Source: Streptomyces sp. I05A-00742
GTDB lineage: Bacteria > Actinomycetota > Actinomycetes > Streptomycetales > Streptomycetaceae
Assembly: GCF_013055795.1 (NCBI RefSeq)
Contig: NZ_JABETO010000036.1
Coordinates: forward strand, 1-58,572
Length of the DNA stretch: 58,572 nt
Reading direction: 5' to 3'
Shown here: one piece after another, positions 16,927-26,246 of the stretch
How positions within the stretch are numbered: position 1 is the first letter of the stretch
How the letters are laid out: every line of letters starts with the position of its first letter
Made by a program: the position numbers and the translations under genes
The notes under the pieces: generated by a model
What the model was told of the DNA's origin: nothing
The model's database searches: none
The model's input: only the letters and a program-made list of their open reading frames with translations

Positions 16927-18590
16927 CCGCCCCGAAGGACCGCGGACCCCGGGGGACGGGCGTCCGGCTCGGGCTGATGGCCGTGCCGTTCGCCTTCTTC
17001 GGGCTCTTCTTCGCCTACCCGGTCGCCGCGATCGTCTCGCGGGGGCTGAAGACGGACGGGCAGTGGCGGTTCGGCCGGATCGGCGAGGTGATCACCGACC
17101 CGGCGACCGCGCATGTCCTCTGGTTCACCACCTGGCAGGCGGCCGCCTCCACGGCGCTCACGCTGGTGCTCGCGCTCCCCGGCGCGTATGTCTTCGCGCG
17201 CTTCGACTTCCCCGGCAAGGGGCTGCTGAGGGCGGTGGTCACCGTCCCGTTCGTGCTGCCCACCGTCGTCGCCGGCTCGGCCTTCCTGGCGCTGCTCGGG
17301 CGGCGCGGGCTGCTCGACGAGCTGTGGGGCGTCCGGCTCGACACCTCGGTCTGGGCGATCCTGCTCGCCCACGTCTTCTTCAACTACGCCGTGGTCGTCC
17401 GGACCGTCGGCAGCCTCTGGGGCCAGCTCGACCCCCGCCAGGAGGAGGCCGCGCGGGTGCTCGGCGCAGGCAGGTTCGCCGCCTGGCGGAAGGTCACCCT
17501 GCCCGCCCTCGGCCCGGCCGTGGCCGCCGCGGCCCTGATGGTCTTCCTGTTCACCTTCACCTCCTTCGGCGCCGTCCAGATCCTCGGCGGCCCCAAGTAC
17601 GCGACGCTGGAAGTGGAGATCTACCGGCAGACCGCCGAACTGCTCGACCTGCCGACCGCCGCCGTGCTCACCCTCGTGCAGTTCGCCGCCGTGGCCGCGC
17701 TGCTCGTGGTGCACGCCTGGAGCGTGCGGCGCCGGGAGTCCGTCCTGCGCCTGGTGGACGCGCGCCGCACCGCGCGCCGGCCGCAGGGGGCGGCGCAGTG
17801 GGGGCTGCTGGCGGCCGTCCTGGCCGTCGTCGCGCTGCTGATCCTGCTGCCGCTCGCGGTGCTCGTCCAGCGGTCCTTCGACGGGCCCGACGGCTACGGG
17901 ACGGTCTTCTACCGCGCGCTGGCCTCGGCCGGGGACGACGGGGGCACGCTCGGCGTCGCCCCGCTGGAGGCGATCGGCAACTCGCTCGCGTACGGCCTGG
18001 CCGCCACCGCGATCGCGGTCGTCATCGGCGGCCTGGCCGCCGCCGCGCTCACCCGGCGGGAGGGCCGGCTGGTCCGGGGCTTCGACGCGCTGCTGATGCT
18101 GCCGCTGGGCACGTCGGCCGTCACCGTGGGCTTCGGATTCCTGATCGCCCTGGACGAGCCGCCGTTGGACCTGCGCACCTCCTGGATCCTGGTGCCGCTC
18201 GCCCAGGCGCTGGTCGGGGTGCCGTTCGTGGTGCGGACGATGCTGCCGGTGCTGCGCGCGGTCGACCCGCGGCTGCGGGAGGCCGCGGCGGTGCTCGGCG
18301 CCTCCCCGCTGCGGGCCTGGCGGGAGGTCGACCTGCCGATGGTCGGCCGGGCGCTGGCGGTGGCGGCGGGCTTCGCGTTCGCCGTGTCCCTGGGCGAGTT
18401 CGGGGCGACCGTCTTCATCGCCCGGCCCGACGGCCCCACGCTCCCGGTGGCCGTCGCCCGGCTGCTCGGCCGGCCCGGGGAGCTCAACTACGGGCAGGCG
18501 ATGGCCCTGAGCACGATCCTGATGCTGGTGTGCGCCGCGGCGCTGCTGGTGCTGGAGCGTGTCCGCACCGACCGTACGGGGGAGTTCTGA
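16902..18590 (+). CDS. thiP: Thiamine ABC transporter permease (fused two-domain)
   Basis: 562-residue membrane protein with about 12 predicted membrane segments, made of two similar halves. Each half carries the EAA-loop motif that docks the ATPase (EEAARVLGAGRFAAWRKVTL near 190 and REAAAVLGASPLRAWREVDL near 470). This fused arrangement is typical of ThiP and iron permeases. ATG 16902 overlaps the thiB end by 25 nt; GTG 16890 is an alternative. Works with ThiB and ThiQ; controlled through the riboswitch and by coupling. Confidence 0.93.
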   Translation: MVLDRPEVAAPKDRGPRGTGVRLGLMAVPFAFFGLFFAYPVAAIVSRGLKTDGQWRFGRIGEVITDPATAHVLWFTTWQAAASTALTLVLALPGAYVFARFDFPGKGLLRAVVTVPFVLPTVVAGSAFLALLGRRGLLDELWGVRLDTSVWAILLAHVFFNYAVVVRTVGSLWGQLDPRQEEAARVLGAGRFAAWRKVTLPALGPAVAAAALMVFLFTFTSFGAVQILGGPKYATLEVEIYRQTAELLDLPTAAVLTLVQFAAVAALLVVHAWSVRRRESVLRLVDARRTARRPQGAAQWGLLAAVLAVVALLILLPLAVLVQRSFDGPDGYGTVFYRALASAGDDGGTLGVAPLEAIGNSLAYGLAATAIAVVIGGLAAAALTRREGRLVRGFDALLMLPLGTSAVTVGFGFLIALDEPPLDLRTSWILVPLAQALVGVPFVVRTMLPVLRAVDPRLREAAAVLGASPLRAWREVDLPMVGRALAVAAGFAFAVSLGEFGATVFIARPDGPTLPVAVARLLGRPGELNYGQAMALSTILMLVCAAALLVLERVRTDRTGEF

Positions 18591-19609
18591 TGCTGCGCCT
18601 CGAAGGCGTCACCGTCCGGTTCGGCGACCGGACCGTGCTGGACGCGGTGGACCTGGAGGTCGCCGAGCACGAGGTCGTGTGCGTCCTCGGCCCCAGCGGC
18701 AGCGGCAAGTCCACGCTGCTGCGGGTGGTTGCCGGGCTGCAACGGACCGCCGCCGGACGGGTGTTCCTGGACGGCGAGGACCAGGGCGGCGTCCCCGTGC
18801 ACCGGCGCGGCCTGGGGCTGATGTTCCAGGACCACCAGCTGTTCCCGCAGCGGGACGTCGGCTCCAACGTCGCCTTCGGGCTGCGCACCCGCGGCGCGGG
18901 GCGGGCCGAGGCGGCGCGCCGGGTCGCCGAACTCCTCGACCTGGTGGGCCTCCCGGGCGCCGAGCGGCGCGCGGTGGCGGCCCTGTCCGGCGGCGAGCAG
19001 CAGCGCGTCGCCCTGGCGCGGGCGCTCGCCCCGAGCCCCCGGCTGCTGATGCTCGACGAGCCGCTCGGCCAGCTCGACCGGAGCCTGCGCGAGCGGCTCG
19101 TGGCCGAGCTGCGGCAGCTCTTCGCGCGGCTGGGCACCACCGTGCTGGCGGTCACCCATGACCAGGGCGAGGCGTTCGCGCTCGCCGACCGGGTGGTGGT
19201 GATGAGGGACGGGCGGATCGCCCAGGCGGGGACACCGCTGGAGGTCTGGCGGCAGCCGGCCTCGGAGTTCGTGGCCCGGTTCCTCGGCTTCGACAACGTC
19301 GTGGCGGCGACGGTGGCCGGCGGGCGGGCGGACACGGTGTGGGGGAAGGTGCCGGTGCCGGCGGGCACGCCCGACGGGGAGTGCCGGCTGCTCGTGCGGC
19401 CCGGTGGGGTGCGGCTGGTGGCGGAGGCGGCGGGGTTGCCGTGTGCTGTGGCCGGGCGGACGTTCCGGGGCGACCATGTCGCGGTGTCGCTGCGGCCGGA
19501 GGAGGGGCCGGGGCTGGAGGCGACCTGTGCGCTCGGGGAGGCGCCCGAGGTGGGTGAGCGGGTGGGGGTCACGTTCGACGTGGGCGAGGTGGTGGTGCTG
19601 GGCGGGTGA
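18590..19609 (+). CDS. thiQ: Thiamine ABC transporter ATPase
   Basis: 339-residue cytoplasmic ATPase driving thiamine import. Walker A GPSGSGKST, the signature LSGGEQQR, Walker B LLMLDEP and the switch histidine in VTHD are all intact. A C-terminal extension of about 110 residues beyond the core resembles a TOBE-type regulatory domain, longer than E. coli ThiQ. The ATG shares one base with the thiP stop. The last 60 codons become markedly G-rich as the gene nears a repeat remnant. Confidence 0.92.
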   Translation: MLRLEGVTVRFGDRTVLDAVDLEVAEHEVVCVLGPSGSGKSTLLRVVAGLQRTAAGRVFLDGEDQGGVPVHRRGLGLMFQDHQLFPQRDVGSNVAFGLRTRGAGRAEAARRVAELLDLVGLPGAERRAVAALSGGEQQRVALARALAPSPRLLMLDEPLGQLDRSLRERLVAELRQLFARLGTTVLAVTHDQGEAFALADRVVVMRDGRIAQAGTPLEVWRQPASEFVARFLGFDNVVAATVAGGRADTVWGKVPVPAGTPDGECRLLVRPGGVRLVAEAAGLPCAVAGRTFRGDHVAVSLRPEEGPGLEATCALGEAPEVGERVGVTFDVGEVVVLGG

Positions 19610-19614
19610 GGGTT

Positions 19615-19745
19615 CCCCACACCCGCCCTTTCTCCCCCAGCTACCGCTGGGAGGTGCCCCCGGTTTCCCGGGAGGGCCCGGACCCCTGAGCCGCGCTGCG
19701 CGCGGCGTCCTCAAACGCCGGACGGGCTGAACTGCCCGCCCGGCG
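19615..19745. repeat. Dispersed inverted repeat, partial copy
   Basis: Half-copy of the repeat seen at 8729 and 48988. The 23 bases at 19707-19729 are identical to 49058-49080, and the CCCGGTTTCCCGGG-like region before it is shared more loosely. The right-hand half is missing. It also holds a small CCCAGC/GCTGGG hairpin. It separates converging thiQ and the DMT gene. Confidence 0.7.
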
Positions 19746-19753
19746 CTTCTCGT

Positions 19754-20677
19754 TCAGCTCACCGGGCTGACTTGGGGTTCCTTCTCCGCCGCCGGCGCCG
19801 CCCCATGGCTGTCCGGCTCACCGAACCAGGCCACCGCGACCGCTCCCGCCACCGCGAGGACGAAGCCGAGGACGGCCACCCAGGCGAAGCCGTGGCGGGA
19901 GGCGTCCCCGAGCAGGAGGACGCCGATGACGCCGGGCAGGATCGTCTCGCCGACGACGAGGGCCGCCGTCGCGCCGTTCACGGAGCCGATCTGGAGGGCC
20001 ACCGTGTGCAGGTACATGCCGATGCTGCCGGAGATGAGGATGGCGTAGAGCGCCGGGTCGGCGAGCATCGTGGGGATGTCGAAGGGGTCGATGCCGTCGA
20101 GGATGCGGACGCCGACGCCGATCGCGCCGAAGCCGAGGCCGGAGAGCAGACCGGCGAGGATGGCGGCGTTGGAGCCCATCAGGCGCACGGCCACCGTGCC
20201 GCCGGCCATCAGCACGATGGAGATGATCAGCAGCCACCAGTGGGTGGACCGGGCGGTCTCACCGCTGCCCTCGTGGCCGGCGGCGGTCGCCAGCAGGACC
20301 AGGGCGGCGCAGACGACGGCTATGGACGCCCACTCCGGGCGCTTGAGCCGGATGCCGAGCAGCTTGATGCTGAGCAGGGCGGTGACGATGAGGTTGGCGC
20401 TGATGACCGTCTGGGAGAGGAAGAGCGGCAGCATGCGCGCCGCGAGGGCGCCGAGGCCGAAGCCGAGGAAGTCGAGGACGGTGCCGACCATGAACTCCCA
20501 GGTCACCGCGGCCTTGGCGGTGGAGGACAGACTGGGGCCGCCGTGCTGGGTCACCCCCGCGTCGCCGGTCGACGTCGCCTCCTTGAGTGCGGATTTGCGC
20601 GATCCCACCGCTTGCAGGACCGAACCCGTGCCGTAGCACGCCGAGGCCGCGACAGCCGTCACAAGGCCGATGATCAC
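19754..20677 (-). CDS. DMT-superfamily membrane protein
   Basis: 307-residue integral membrane protein with about ten hydrophobic segments in two repeats, the layout of the drug/metabolite transporter superfamily. It starts with AVAASACYGTGSVLQAVG, a pattern shared with NIPA/EamA-like proteins. The substrate cannot be told. GTG 20677 is chosen because GGAG lies 6 nt upstream; a TTG one codon earlier is possible. Upstream, in 197 bp of gene-free DNA, two direct TTGACC repeats (minus strand, complement at 20749-20754 and 20760-20765) may belong to its promoter. It converges on thiQ. Confidence 0.75.
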   Translation of the reverse strand: MIIGLVTAVAASACYGTGSVLQAVGSRKSALKEATSTGDAGVTQHGGPSLSSTAKAAVTWEFMVGTVLDFLGFGLGALAARMLPLFLSQTVISANLIVTALLSIKLLGIRLKRPEWASIAVVCAALVLLATAAGHEGSGETARSTHWWLLIISIVLMAGGTVAVRLMGSNAAILAGLLSGLGFGAIGVGVRILDGIDPFDIPTMLADPALYAILISGSIGMYLHTVALQIGSVNGATAALVVGETILPGVIGVLLLGDASRHGFAWVAVLGFVLAVAGAVAVAWFGEPDSHGAAPAAEKEPQVSPVS

Positions 20678-20874
20678 CAATTGCTCCGTTCGCCAATGAA
20701 CCGCCTGCTCCTGATCCAGACGTTCAACGCGGCGCCGAAGTTGCTTTGGGTCAAGAACTGGTCAAAAAAAGGAGGGCAGAAGGCGGCGCGCAAGGCCCGT
20801 GCCAGAGCGCTTCCGGCTCATGGTAGAGGGGCGCACGGCCGTCGCCGCACGCCCCTTGACGGCCGGGCAGACCC

Positions 20875-22089
20875 TCACCTCGTCAGCGGCAGCGCCGCGA
20901 GTTCGGCGATCACCCAGGTCAGCGGGGCCAGCACGGCGATCAGCACCGCCGCCCGTACGGCCGCCGCGCCGCGCAGCAGCGAGCCCGGGATGCCGAGGCG
21001 GAGCAGCGCGGCGGTGGTGTCGGAGCGCACCTGCCGGGTGTCGAGGGCCGCGGTGATGGCCGTGGCGGTGGCACAGGCCATGACCACGGCGGCGCCGAGC
21101 CCGGTGAGCGGGCCGAACGGCCGGGGGCCCGAGGACTCCCAGGCCACTCCGTAGAGCTCGGCGGCGGCCAGGGCGCCGGCGGCGACCGCGCAGAGCACGC
21201 CCAGGGGCCGCCCGAGGCGCGTCGCCGTGTCCTGGAGGGTGCGCCCGGCCAGCATCCGCACCGGCCCGGGACGCCCCGCCGCCAGCGCCACCCCGCACCA
21301 GTGCGTCAGCCCGGGACCGGCCAGGACCAGGCCCAGCGAGGCGAGCAGCCAGCCGCCGAGGAGGCCGGGGGAGGCCCCGCCGTCCTGGCCGGGGAGCGCC
21401 AGGAGGCGGCCCGGCTCGGGGACGGGCGCGTGGCCGACGTACGCCACCAGGGCGAGGCCCGACGCGATGACGGCGATGCCCCACGGGAGACCGGCGTACG
21501 AGGGCCGGGCCGCCGCGGGCCGCGGCGGCGCGGGGACGTCCTCGGCCTCCTCCGGGGCGTGCGCGGGGCGCCTGCGCGCCTCGCGCGGGCGCAGGACGAG
21601 GGCGCACACCCCGGCGCTCACGGCGGGCAGCAGGCCGAGCAGCGTCACGGTCGCCGCCCACGGCAGGGCGTGGCCGCCGTCCAGCAGCCCGGACGCGGAG
21701 CCGCTCAGCGGGGTGCCGCCGAGGTCGCCCCGCAGCTCCAGGTAGACCAGCAGGGCGGCGCCGCTGCCGAGGCCGCACGAGACGGCCGTCGAGGCGGCCG
21801 CGAGCAGGGTGAGCCGCACGGGGCCCAGGCCGACGGCGTCCAGCCCGTCCCGCGGCCGGGTGGCCGGGTCCGTCCGCGCCACCGCCAGGGCGAACTGCGC
21901 GACCGCCGCGCACGGGACCGCGCACCACAGCAGCCGTACGACCGACTCCTCGGGCTGCTTGGGGTGCGCCACCGCGTACCCCAGGGCGCAGAGCAGCAGG
22001 AAGCCGGCGCCCGCGGCGGCGACCGCGACCAGGACGCGCCGCAGGAGGACGAGCGGATGCGCGCCGCGCGCTAGGCGGAGACTGAGCAC
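20875..22089 (-). CDS. ABC transporter membrane protein
   Basis: 404-residue, very Ala/Leu/Gly-rich protein with about nine or ten membrane segments and a hydrophilic Arg/Pro/Glu loop (HAPEEAEDVPAPPRP) in the middle. It resembles the FtsX-like permeases that pair with MacB/LolD-type ATPases but has no strong signature. GTG 22089 overlaps the ATPase stop by 19 nt, so the two are coupled subunits of one system. There is no accompanying extracellular protein, so the role is unknown. Confidence 0.7.
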   Translation of the reverse strand: MLSLRLARGAHPLVLLRRVLVAVAAAGAGFLLLCALGYAVAHPKQPEESVVRLLWCAVPCAAVAQFALAVARTDPATRPRDGLDAVGLGPVRLTLLAAASTAVSCGLGSGAALLVYLELRGDLGGTPLSGSASGLLDGGHALPWAATVTLLGLLPAVSAGVCALVLRPREARRRPAHAPEEAEDVPAPPRPAAARPSYAGLPWGIAVIASGLALVAYVGHAPVPEPGRLLALPGQDGGASPGLLGGWLLASLGLVLAGPGLTHWCGVALAAGRPGPVRMLAGRTLQDTATRLGRPLGVLCAVAAGALAAAELYGVAWESSGPRPFGPLTGLGAAVVMACATATAITAALDTRQVRSDTTAALLRLGIPGSLLRGAAAVRAAVLIAVLAPLTWVIAELAALPLTR

Positions 22090-22808
22090 GCGGCCCTGCC
22101 CTCCCCTTCGGGCGCGTCCGGTGCGGGGATGGCGCCGCCCCGGCGGCCGTCGACGAGGCCGACGCTCCGGTCGGCGAGCGAGGCGCCCTCGTCGTCCAGC
22201 GTCGCGAGGACCACCGTGATGTGGTGCGAGCGGGCGGCGGTGGTGAGCGTGCGCAGGACCTGGGCCCGGTCGGCGCTGTGCAGCGGCGCGGTCGGGTCGT
22301 CGGCGAAGACGACGGTCGGCTCGCAGGCCAGGGCGCGGGCGATGGAGATCCGCTGGCACTGTGCCCGGGAGAGCGCGGTCGGCCGCTTGCGCGCGCAGTC
22401 GCCGACGTCGAGGCGCTCCAGCCACTCCGCGGCGGCCTGCTTGGCGGCGCGGTGGGCGGCGCCCCGGGCCAGCAGCGGCAGGGCGGCGTTCTCCCAGCCG
22501 GTCAGCTCCGGCACCAGGTGCGGGGCGCTGTCGATCCAGCCGAACCGCTCTCGGCGCAGCCGTTCGCGCGCCGGCCGGGACAGGGTGTGCACGGGGGCGC
22601 TGTTGAACCACACCTCGCCGGAGTCCGGCACCAGCTGGCCGGAGAGGCACCGGAGGAGGGTGGTCTTCCCCGCGCCGCGCGGCCCGGTGACCGCGAGGAC
22701 CTCGCCCTCGCGGATACCGATGGACACGCCTGCGAGGGCGGGGGAACCGTTGTAGGAGTAGTGCAGGCCGCGTGCCCAGAGCACGTCGTTGTCCGGCGGG
22801 GCCACCAT
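22071..22808 (-). CDS. ABC ATPase with degenerate catalytic motifs
   Basis: 245-residue ATPase of the LolD/MacB-like type, counted from ATG 22808. Walker A is good (GPRGAGKT, 42-49), but other sites deviate. The signature is LSRAQ instead of LSGGQ (146-150), and Walker B is VVFADD, with Asp171 where the catalytic Glu is expected. The Q-loop glutamine is replaced in GWIDSAP, and the switch histidine is Leu204 in LATLDD. It may bind but hardly hydrolyse ATP. A GTG at 22817 is an alternative start; GAGG fits 22808 better. Overlaps its permease gene. Confidence 0.82.
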   Translation of the reverse strand: MVAPPDNDVLWARGLHYSYNGSPALAGVSIGIREGEVLAVTGPRGAGKTTLLRCLSGQLVPDSGEVWFNSAPVHTLSRPARERLRRERFGWIDSAPHLVPELTGWENAALPLLARGAAHRAAKQAAAEWLERLDVGDCARKRPTALSRAQCQRISIARALACEPTVVFADDPTAPLHSADRAQVLRTLTTAARSHHITVVLATLDDEGASLADRSVGLVDGRRGGAIPAPDAPEGEGRAACSVSA

Positions 22809-23019
22809 TTCGAGCACACCTCGGGTCGCTGGAGGGTCCGTTCCCCTGTCCGGGTGAACGAACCGGGGGCCATTGGGTCACTGGCACCGTACGGAACGGG
22901 GATCCTAGCCCCGGTCCAGGCTCGGCGCGGGAGTGGTCCAGGAGAGGTCCACTTTCCTCCCATCGGGCTCATGGCGCGAGGGTGCGAAGAGGGTGTGCAG
23001 GTGCGGAAGGGGCGCGGGG

Positions 23020-24639
23020 CTACCGGTGGGTGGGCGCGAACATCCGGAGTACGGCCGGTAGCACCACCACGGACGGGCCGGGCGCGCGGAGCGCGGCGGA
23101 CAGGTCCGCCCGCAGCCGGTCCGGGGCGCTGCGCACGGCGGGGACGCCGAAGGACTCGGCGAGGGCCACGAAGTCGGGGCGGGCGAGCTCGGTCCCGGTG
23201 GCCTCGCCGTACGCGTCGGTCATGTACTCGCGCAGGATGCCGTAGCCGCCGTCGTCGACGATCAGCCAGGTGACCGGCAGGCCGTACTGCCGGGCGGTGG
23301 CGAGCTCGGCGATCGAGTAGAGGGCGCCGCCGTCGCCGGAGACGGCCAGGACCGGGCGGGTCCGGTCGGCCGCCGCGGCCCCCAGCGCGGCCGGGAAGCC
23401 GTAGCCCAGGCCGCCGGCGCCCTGGGCCGAGTGGAACGGGCCGGTGCGGGGGTCGAAGGCGGACCAGGCCCAGTAGCCGAGGATCGTCATGTCCCAGAAG
23501 CTCGGCGCGTCGTCGGGCAGCGCGGCCCGGACGGCGGCGAGCACCGCCCGCTCGGTTCCGAGGTCCTGGGCCGCGAGCCGCGCGTGGACGCGGTCCAGCA
23601 GCCCGCGGGCGGCCGCGGCGCCCCCGCCCGGCGGGCGCGGGGCGACGGACGCCGCCAGCGCGTCCAGCGCGGGGGCCGCGTCGGCGTGGATGCCGAGGGC
23701 CGGGTGGTTCGACTCCAGGGCGGCCGCGTCCGCCTCGATCTGGACGATCCGGCCGCGCGGCCGGAACGTGCCGTAGTTGGTGGACAGTTCGCCGAGTCCG
23801 GAGCCGGCGACGAGCAGGACGTCGGCCTCCTCCAGGAAGTCGGTGGTGTGCCGGTCCTCCAGCCACGACCGCAGCGACAGCGGGTGCTCCCACGGGAACG
23901 CGCCCTTGCCGCCGAAGGTGGTGGCCACCGGTGCGTCCAGCCGCTCCGCCAGCGTCCGCAGCGCGGATTGCGCTCCGGCGCGCACCACACCGCCGCCCGC
24001 GAGGATCACCGGCCGCTCCGCCGCGTCCAGGAGCGCCGTGGCCTCCTCGATCAGCTCGCGCCGCGGCAGCAGCGCCCGCGGGCGCCCGTCCAGCGCGCGC
24101 ACCGGCGGGACGGTGACGGGGGCCGCCAGCACGTCCTGCGGGATCTCCACCCACACCGGCCCGGCCGGGGCCTCCAGCGCGGAGCGCCAGGCGTCGGCGA
24201 GCGCGGAGGGGATCTGCGAGGCGGTACGGACGGTGTGCACGCTCTTGACGACGTCGCGGAAGGAGGCCGCCTGGTCGCGGAGTTCGTGCAGGTACCCCTT
24301 GCGGCCGCCGCCCAGGCCCGCCACCGGGACCTGGCTGGAGATGCCGAGCACGGGCGCGGACGCGGCGGCCGCCTCCTGGAGGGCGGCGAGCGTCAGCAGG
24401 GCGCCGGGGCCGGTGGAGACGAGGAGGGGGGTGACGCGGCCGGTCACGCGGGCGTGCGCGTCGGCGGCGAAGCCCGCGTTGTTCTCGACGCGGAGACCGA
24501 CGTAGTCCAGCGGGGACCGGCGCAGCGCGTCGAACAGGGCGAGGGCGTGCTGCCCGGGCAGACCGAAGACGGTGGTGGCGCCGAGGACGCCGAGCGATTC
24601 GAGGACGAGGTCGCCACCGGTGCGCGGGGCGGGGTTCAT
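23020..24639 (-). CDS. Thiamine pyrophosphate-dependent enzyme (acetolactate-synthase-like)
   Basis: 539-residue ThDP enzyme of the acetolactate synthase / benzoylformate decarboxylase superfamily. The PYR domain has VENNAGFAADAHARVTG with the glutamate that activates the cofactor. The central domain is Rossmann-like, and the PP domain carries GDGGALYSIAEL followed by VDDGGYG, the metal-ThDP site. It is not a standard IlvB: no regulatory subunit is nearby. The genes order SSS transporter, this enzyme and a divergent PucR suggests a 2-keto acid-type step in the breakdown of an imported compound, which is inference. ATG 24639 lies 51 bp after the transporter stop. Confidence 0.85.
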   Translation of the reverse strand: MNPAPRTGGDLVLESLGVLGATTVFGLPGQHALALFDALRRSPLDYVGLRVENNAGFAADAHARVTGRVTPLLVSTGPGALLTLAALQEAAAASAPVLGISSQVPVAGLGGGRKGYLHELRDQAASFRDVVKSVHTVRTASQIPSALADAWRSALEAPAGPVWVEIPQDVLAAPVTVPPVRALDGRPRALLPRRELIEEATALLDAAERPVILAGGGVVRAGAQSALRTLAERLDAPVATTFGGKGAFPWEHPLSLRSWLEDRHTTDFLEEADVLLVAGSGLGELSTNYGTFRPRGRIVQIEADAAALESNHPALGIHADAAPALDALAASVAPRPPGGGAAAARGLLDRVHARLAAQDLGTERAVLAAVRAALPDDAPSFWDMTILGYWAWSAFDPRTGPFHSAQGAGGLGYGFPAALGAAAADRTRPVLAVSGDGGALYSIAELATARQYGLPVTWLIVDDGGYGILREYMTDAYGEATGTELARPDFVALAESFGVPAVRSAPDRLRADLSAALRAPGPSVVVLPAVLRMFAPTHR

Positions 24640-24690
24640 GGGGGTGTGCCTTTCGTGGGGGAGGGGGAGGGGTGAGGGGGAGCCGTCCCG

Positions 24691-26133
24691 TCAGACGGGT
24701 GATCCCTCGCCCGCCAGGCGCCGCTGCCAGGTCTCCAGGACCGCCGCGTCCGTCCGCTCGGTCGCCAGGCTGACGACCACGTAGGCGGTGAGCGAGGCGA
24801 GCAGCCCGTACAGGATGGGCTCGTTGGCCATGATGCCCAGCCAGCCGATCAGCGCCAGGACGGTGGCGCCGCCGGTGATGATGGCCGCCAGCGCCCCGGC
24901 GCCGGTGCCGCGCCGCCACAGCAGGCCGCCGAGGACCGGGACGAGGAGGCCGCCGACGAGCAGGTCGTAGGCGAGCGTCAGGGCCTGGACCACGTCGTCG
25001 AGGGAGAGGGCGACGGCGATCACGGCGGCGCCCATCAGGAGGATGAACAGCCGGTTGCCGCGCACCTCGTCGGCCTCGTGGGCCTCGCCGCCCGGGGCGC
25101 CGCCGCCGCGCAGCCGGTTCCAGATGTCGTTGCGGGCCACCGTGGCGCAGGCGATCAGGGCGCCGGAGGACGTCGACATGACGGCCGACAGGGCGGCCGC
25201 CAGGACCAGGCCCTTCAGGCCGAGCGGCAGGGTGTCCCGCACGATCGTCGCGAACGCGTCGTCCGGGCTGCCGAGGTCGGGGTAGAGCACGCGGGCCGCC
25301 GTGCCGATGGCCGCGCCTCCGATGGCGTACAGCAGGCAGTACGTGCCGGCCGCCGTGCCGCCGAGGCGGGCCGTCCGGTCGTCGCGGGCGGTGAAGACGC
25401 GCTGCCAGATGTCCTGTCCGATCAGCATGCCGAACGAGTAGACCAGCACGTAGGTGAAGACCGTCTGCGCGCCGATGCTCGTGGGCGAGAAGTAGCCGCC
25501 CGGCAGCTCGTCCCGCATCGCCGCGAAGCCGCCCGCCTTGATCACCGCGACCGGGAGGAGGACCAGCAGCACGCCCACCGTCTTCACCACGAACTGGACC
25601 ATGTCCGTCAGCGTGATGGACCACATGCCGCCGAGCGTCGAGTAACACACCACGATCGCCCCGCCGATGAGGATCGCCAGCGCGCGGTCGAGGCCGAAGA
25701 CCACGTCGAAGATGGTGGCGTAGGCGATGGTGGAGGTGACGGCGAGCATCAGGGTGTAGGCCCACATGACGACGCCGGAGATGACGCCCGAGGTGCCGCC
25801 GTAGCGCAGGTCCAGCATCTGGCTGACGGTGTAGACCCGAAGCCGGGAGATCCGGGCGGAGAAGAAGACGCTGAGCGCCAGCAGGCCCAGGCCGATGGTG
25901 AAGACCATCCAGGCGCCCGACAGGCCGTACCGGTAGCCCAGGCCCACCCCGCCGATGGTGGACGCGCCGCCGAGCACGATCGCGGCCATCGTGCCCGAGT
26001 AGAGGGCCGGGCCCAGGCGGCGCCCGGCGACGAGGAAGTCCCCGGCGGTGGTGGAACGGCGCATTCCCCACCAGCCCATGGCGAGCATGCCCGCGAGGTA
26101 GACGACGATCACCGCGTAGTCGACGACGGACAT
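24691..26133 (-). CDS. Sodium:solute symporter family transporter
   Basis: 480-residue membrane protein with about 13 predicted segments, starting MSVVDYAVIVVYLAGMLAMG as usual for the SSS family (PutP, PanF, urea transporters). The GGASTIGGVGLGYRYGLSGAW stretch matches the ion-site region of the family. The solute is not readable from sequence; genes around it suggest an amine- or nucleobase-type nutrient. First gene of a minus-strand unit with the ThDP enzyme and divergent from a PucR gene that probably controls it. Confidence 0.88.
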   Translation of the reverse strand: MSVVDYAVIVVYLAGMLAMGWWGMRRSTTAGDFLVAGRRLGPALYSGTMAAIVLGGASTIGGVGLGYRYGLSGAWMVFTIGLGLLALSVFFSARISRLRVYTVSQMLDLRYGGTSGVISGVVMWAYTLMLAVTSTIAYATIFDVVFGLDRALAILIGGAIVVCYSTLGGMWSITLTDMVQFVVKTVGVLLVLLPVAVIKAGGFAAMRDELPGGYFSPTSIGAQTVFTYVLVYSFGMLIGQDIWQRVFTARDDRTARLGGTAAGTYCLLYAIGGAAIGTAARVLYPDLGSPDDAFATIVRDTLPLGLKGLVLAAALSAVMSTSSGALIACATVARNDIWNRLRGGGAPGGEAHEADEVRGNRLFILLMGAAVIAVALSLDDVVQALTLAYDLLVGGLLVPVLGGLLWRRGTGAGALAAIITGGATVLALIGWLGIMANEPILYGLLASLTAYVVVSLATERTDAAVLETWQRRLAGEGSPV

Positions 26134-26246
26134 GGCGCTCCTCACAGCTGAGGTCGGTGGGGTGTCCGTGACCCTAGGCTTCCTGTGAGGCGGGAGTGAA
26201 GTGTACGTTTCCTCCATCCGCCGGCTCCGCACGGTGCGGATCGTCC

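Noticed and set aside
20678..20874. Possible small gene between the DMT gene and the ABC permease
   Set aside because: No frame with an RBS and plausible length; only direct TTGACC repeats and a weak hairpin were found.
22502..26071. Very long minus-strand frame (over 1,100 codons) across the ABC ATPase, ThDP enzyme and symporter
   Set aside because: It is a frame-shifted shadow of three recognisable proteins and is almost entirely Arg/Pro/Gly.
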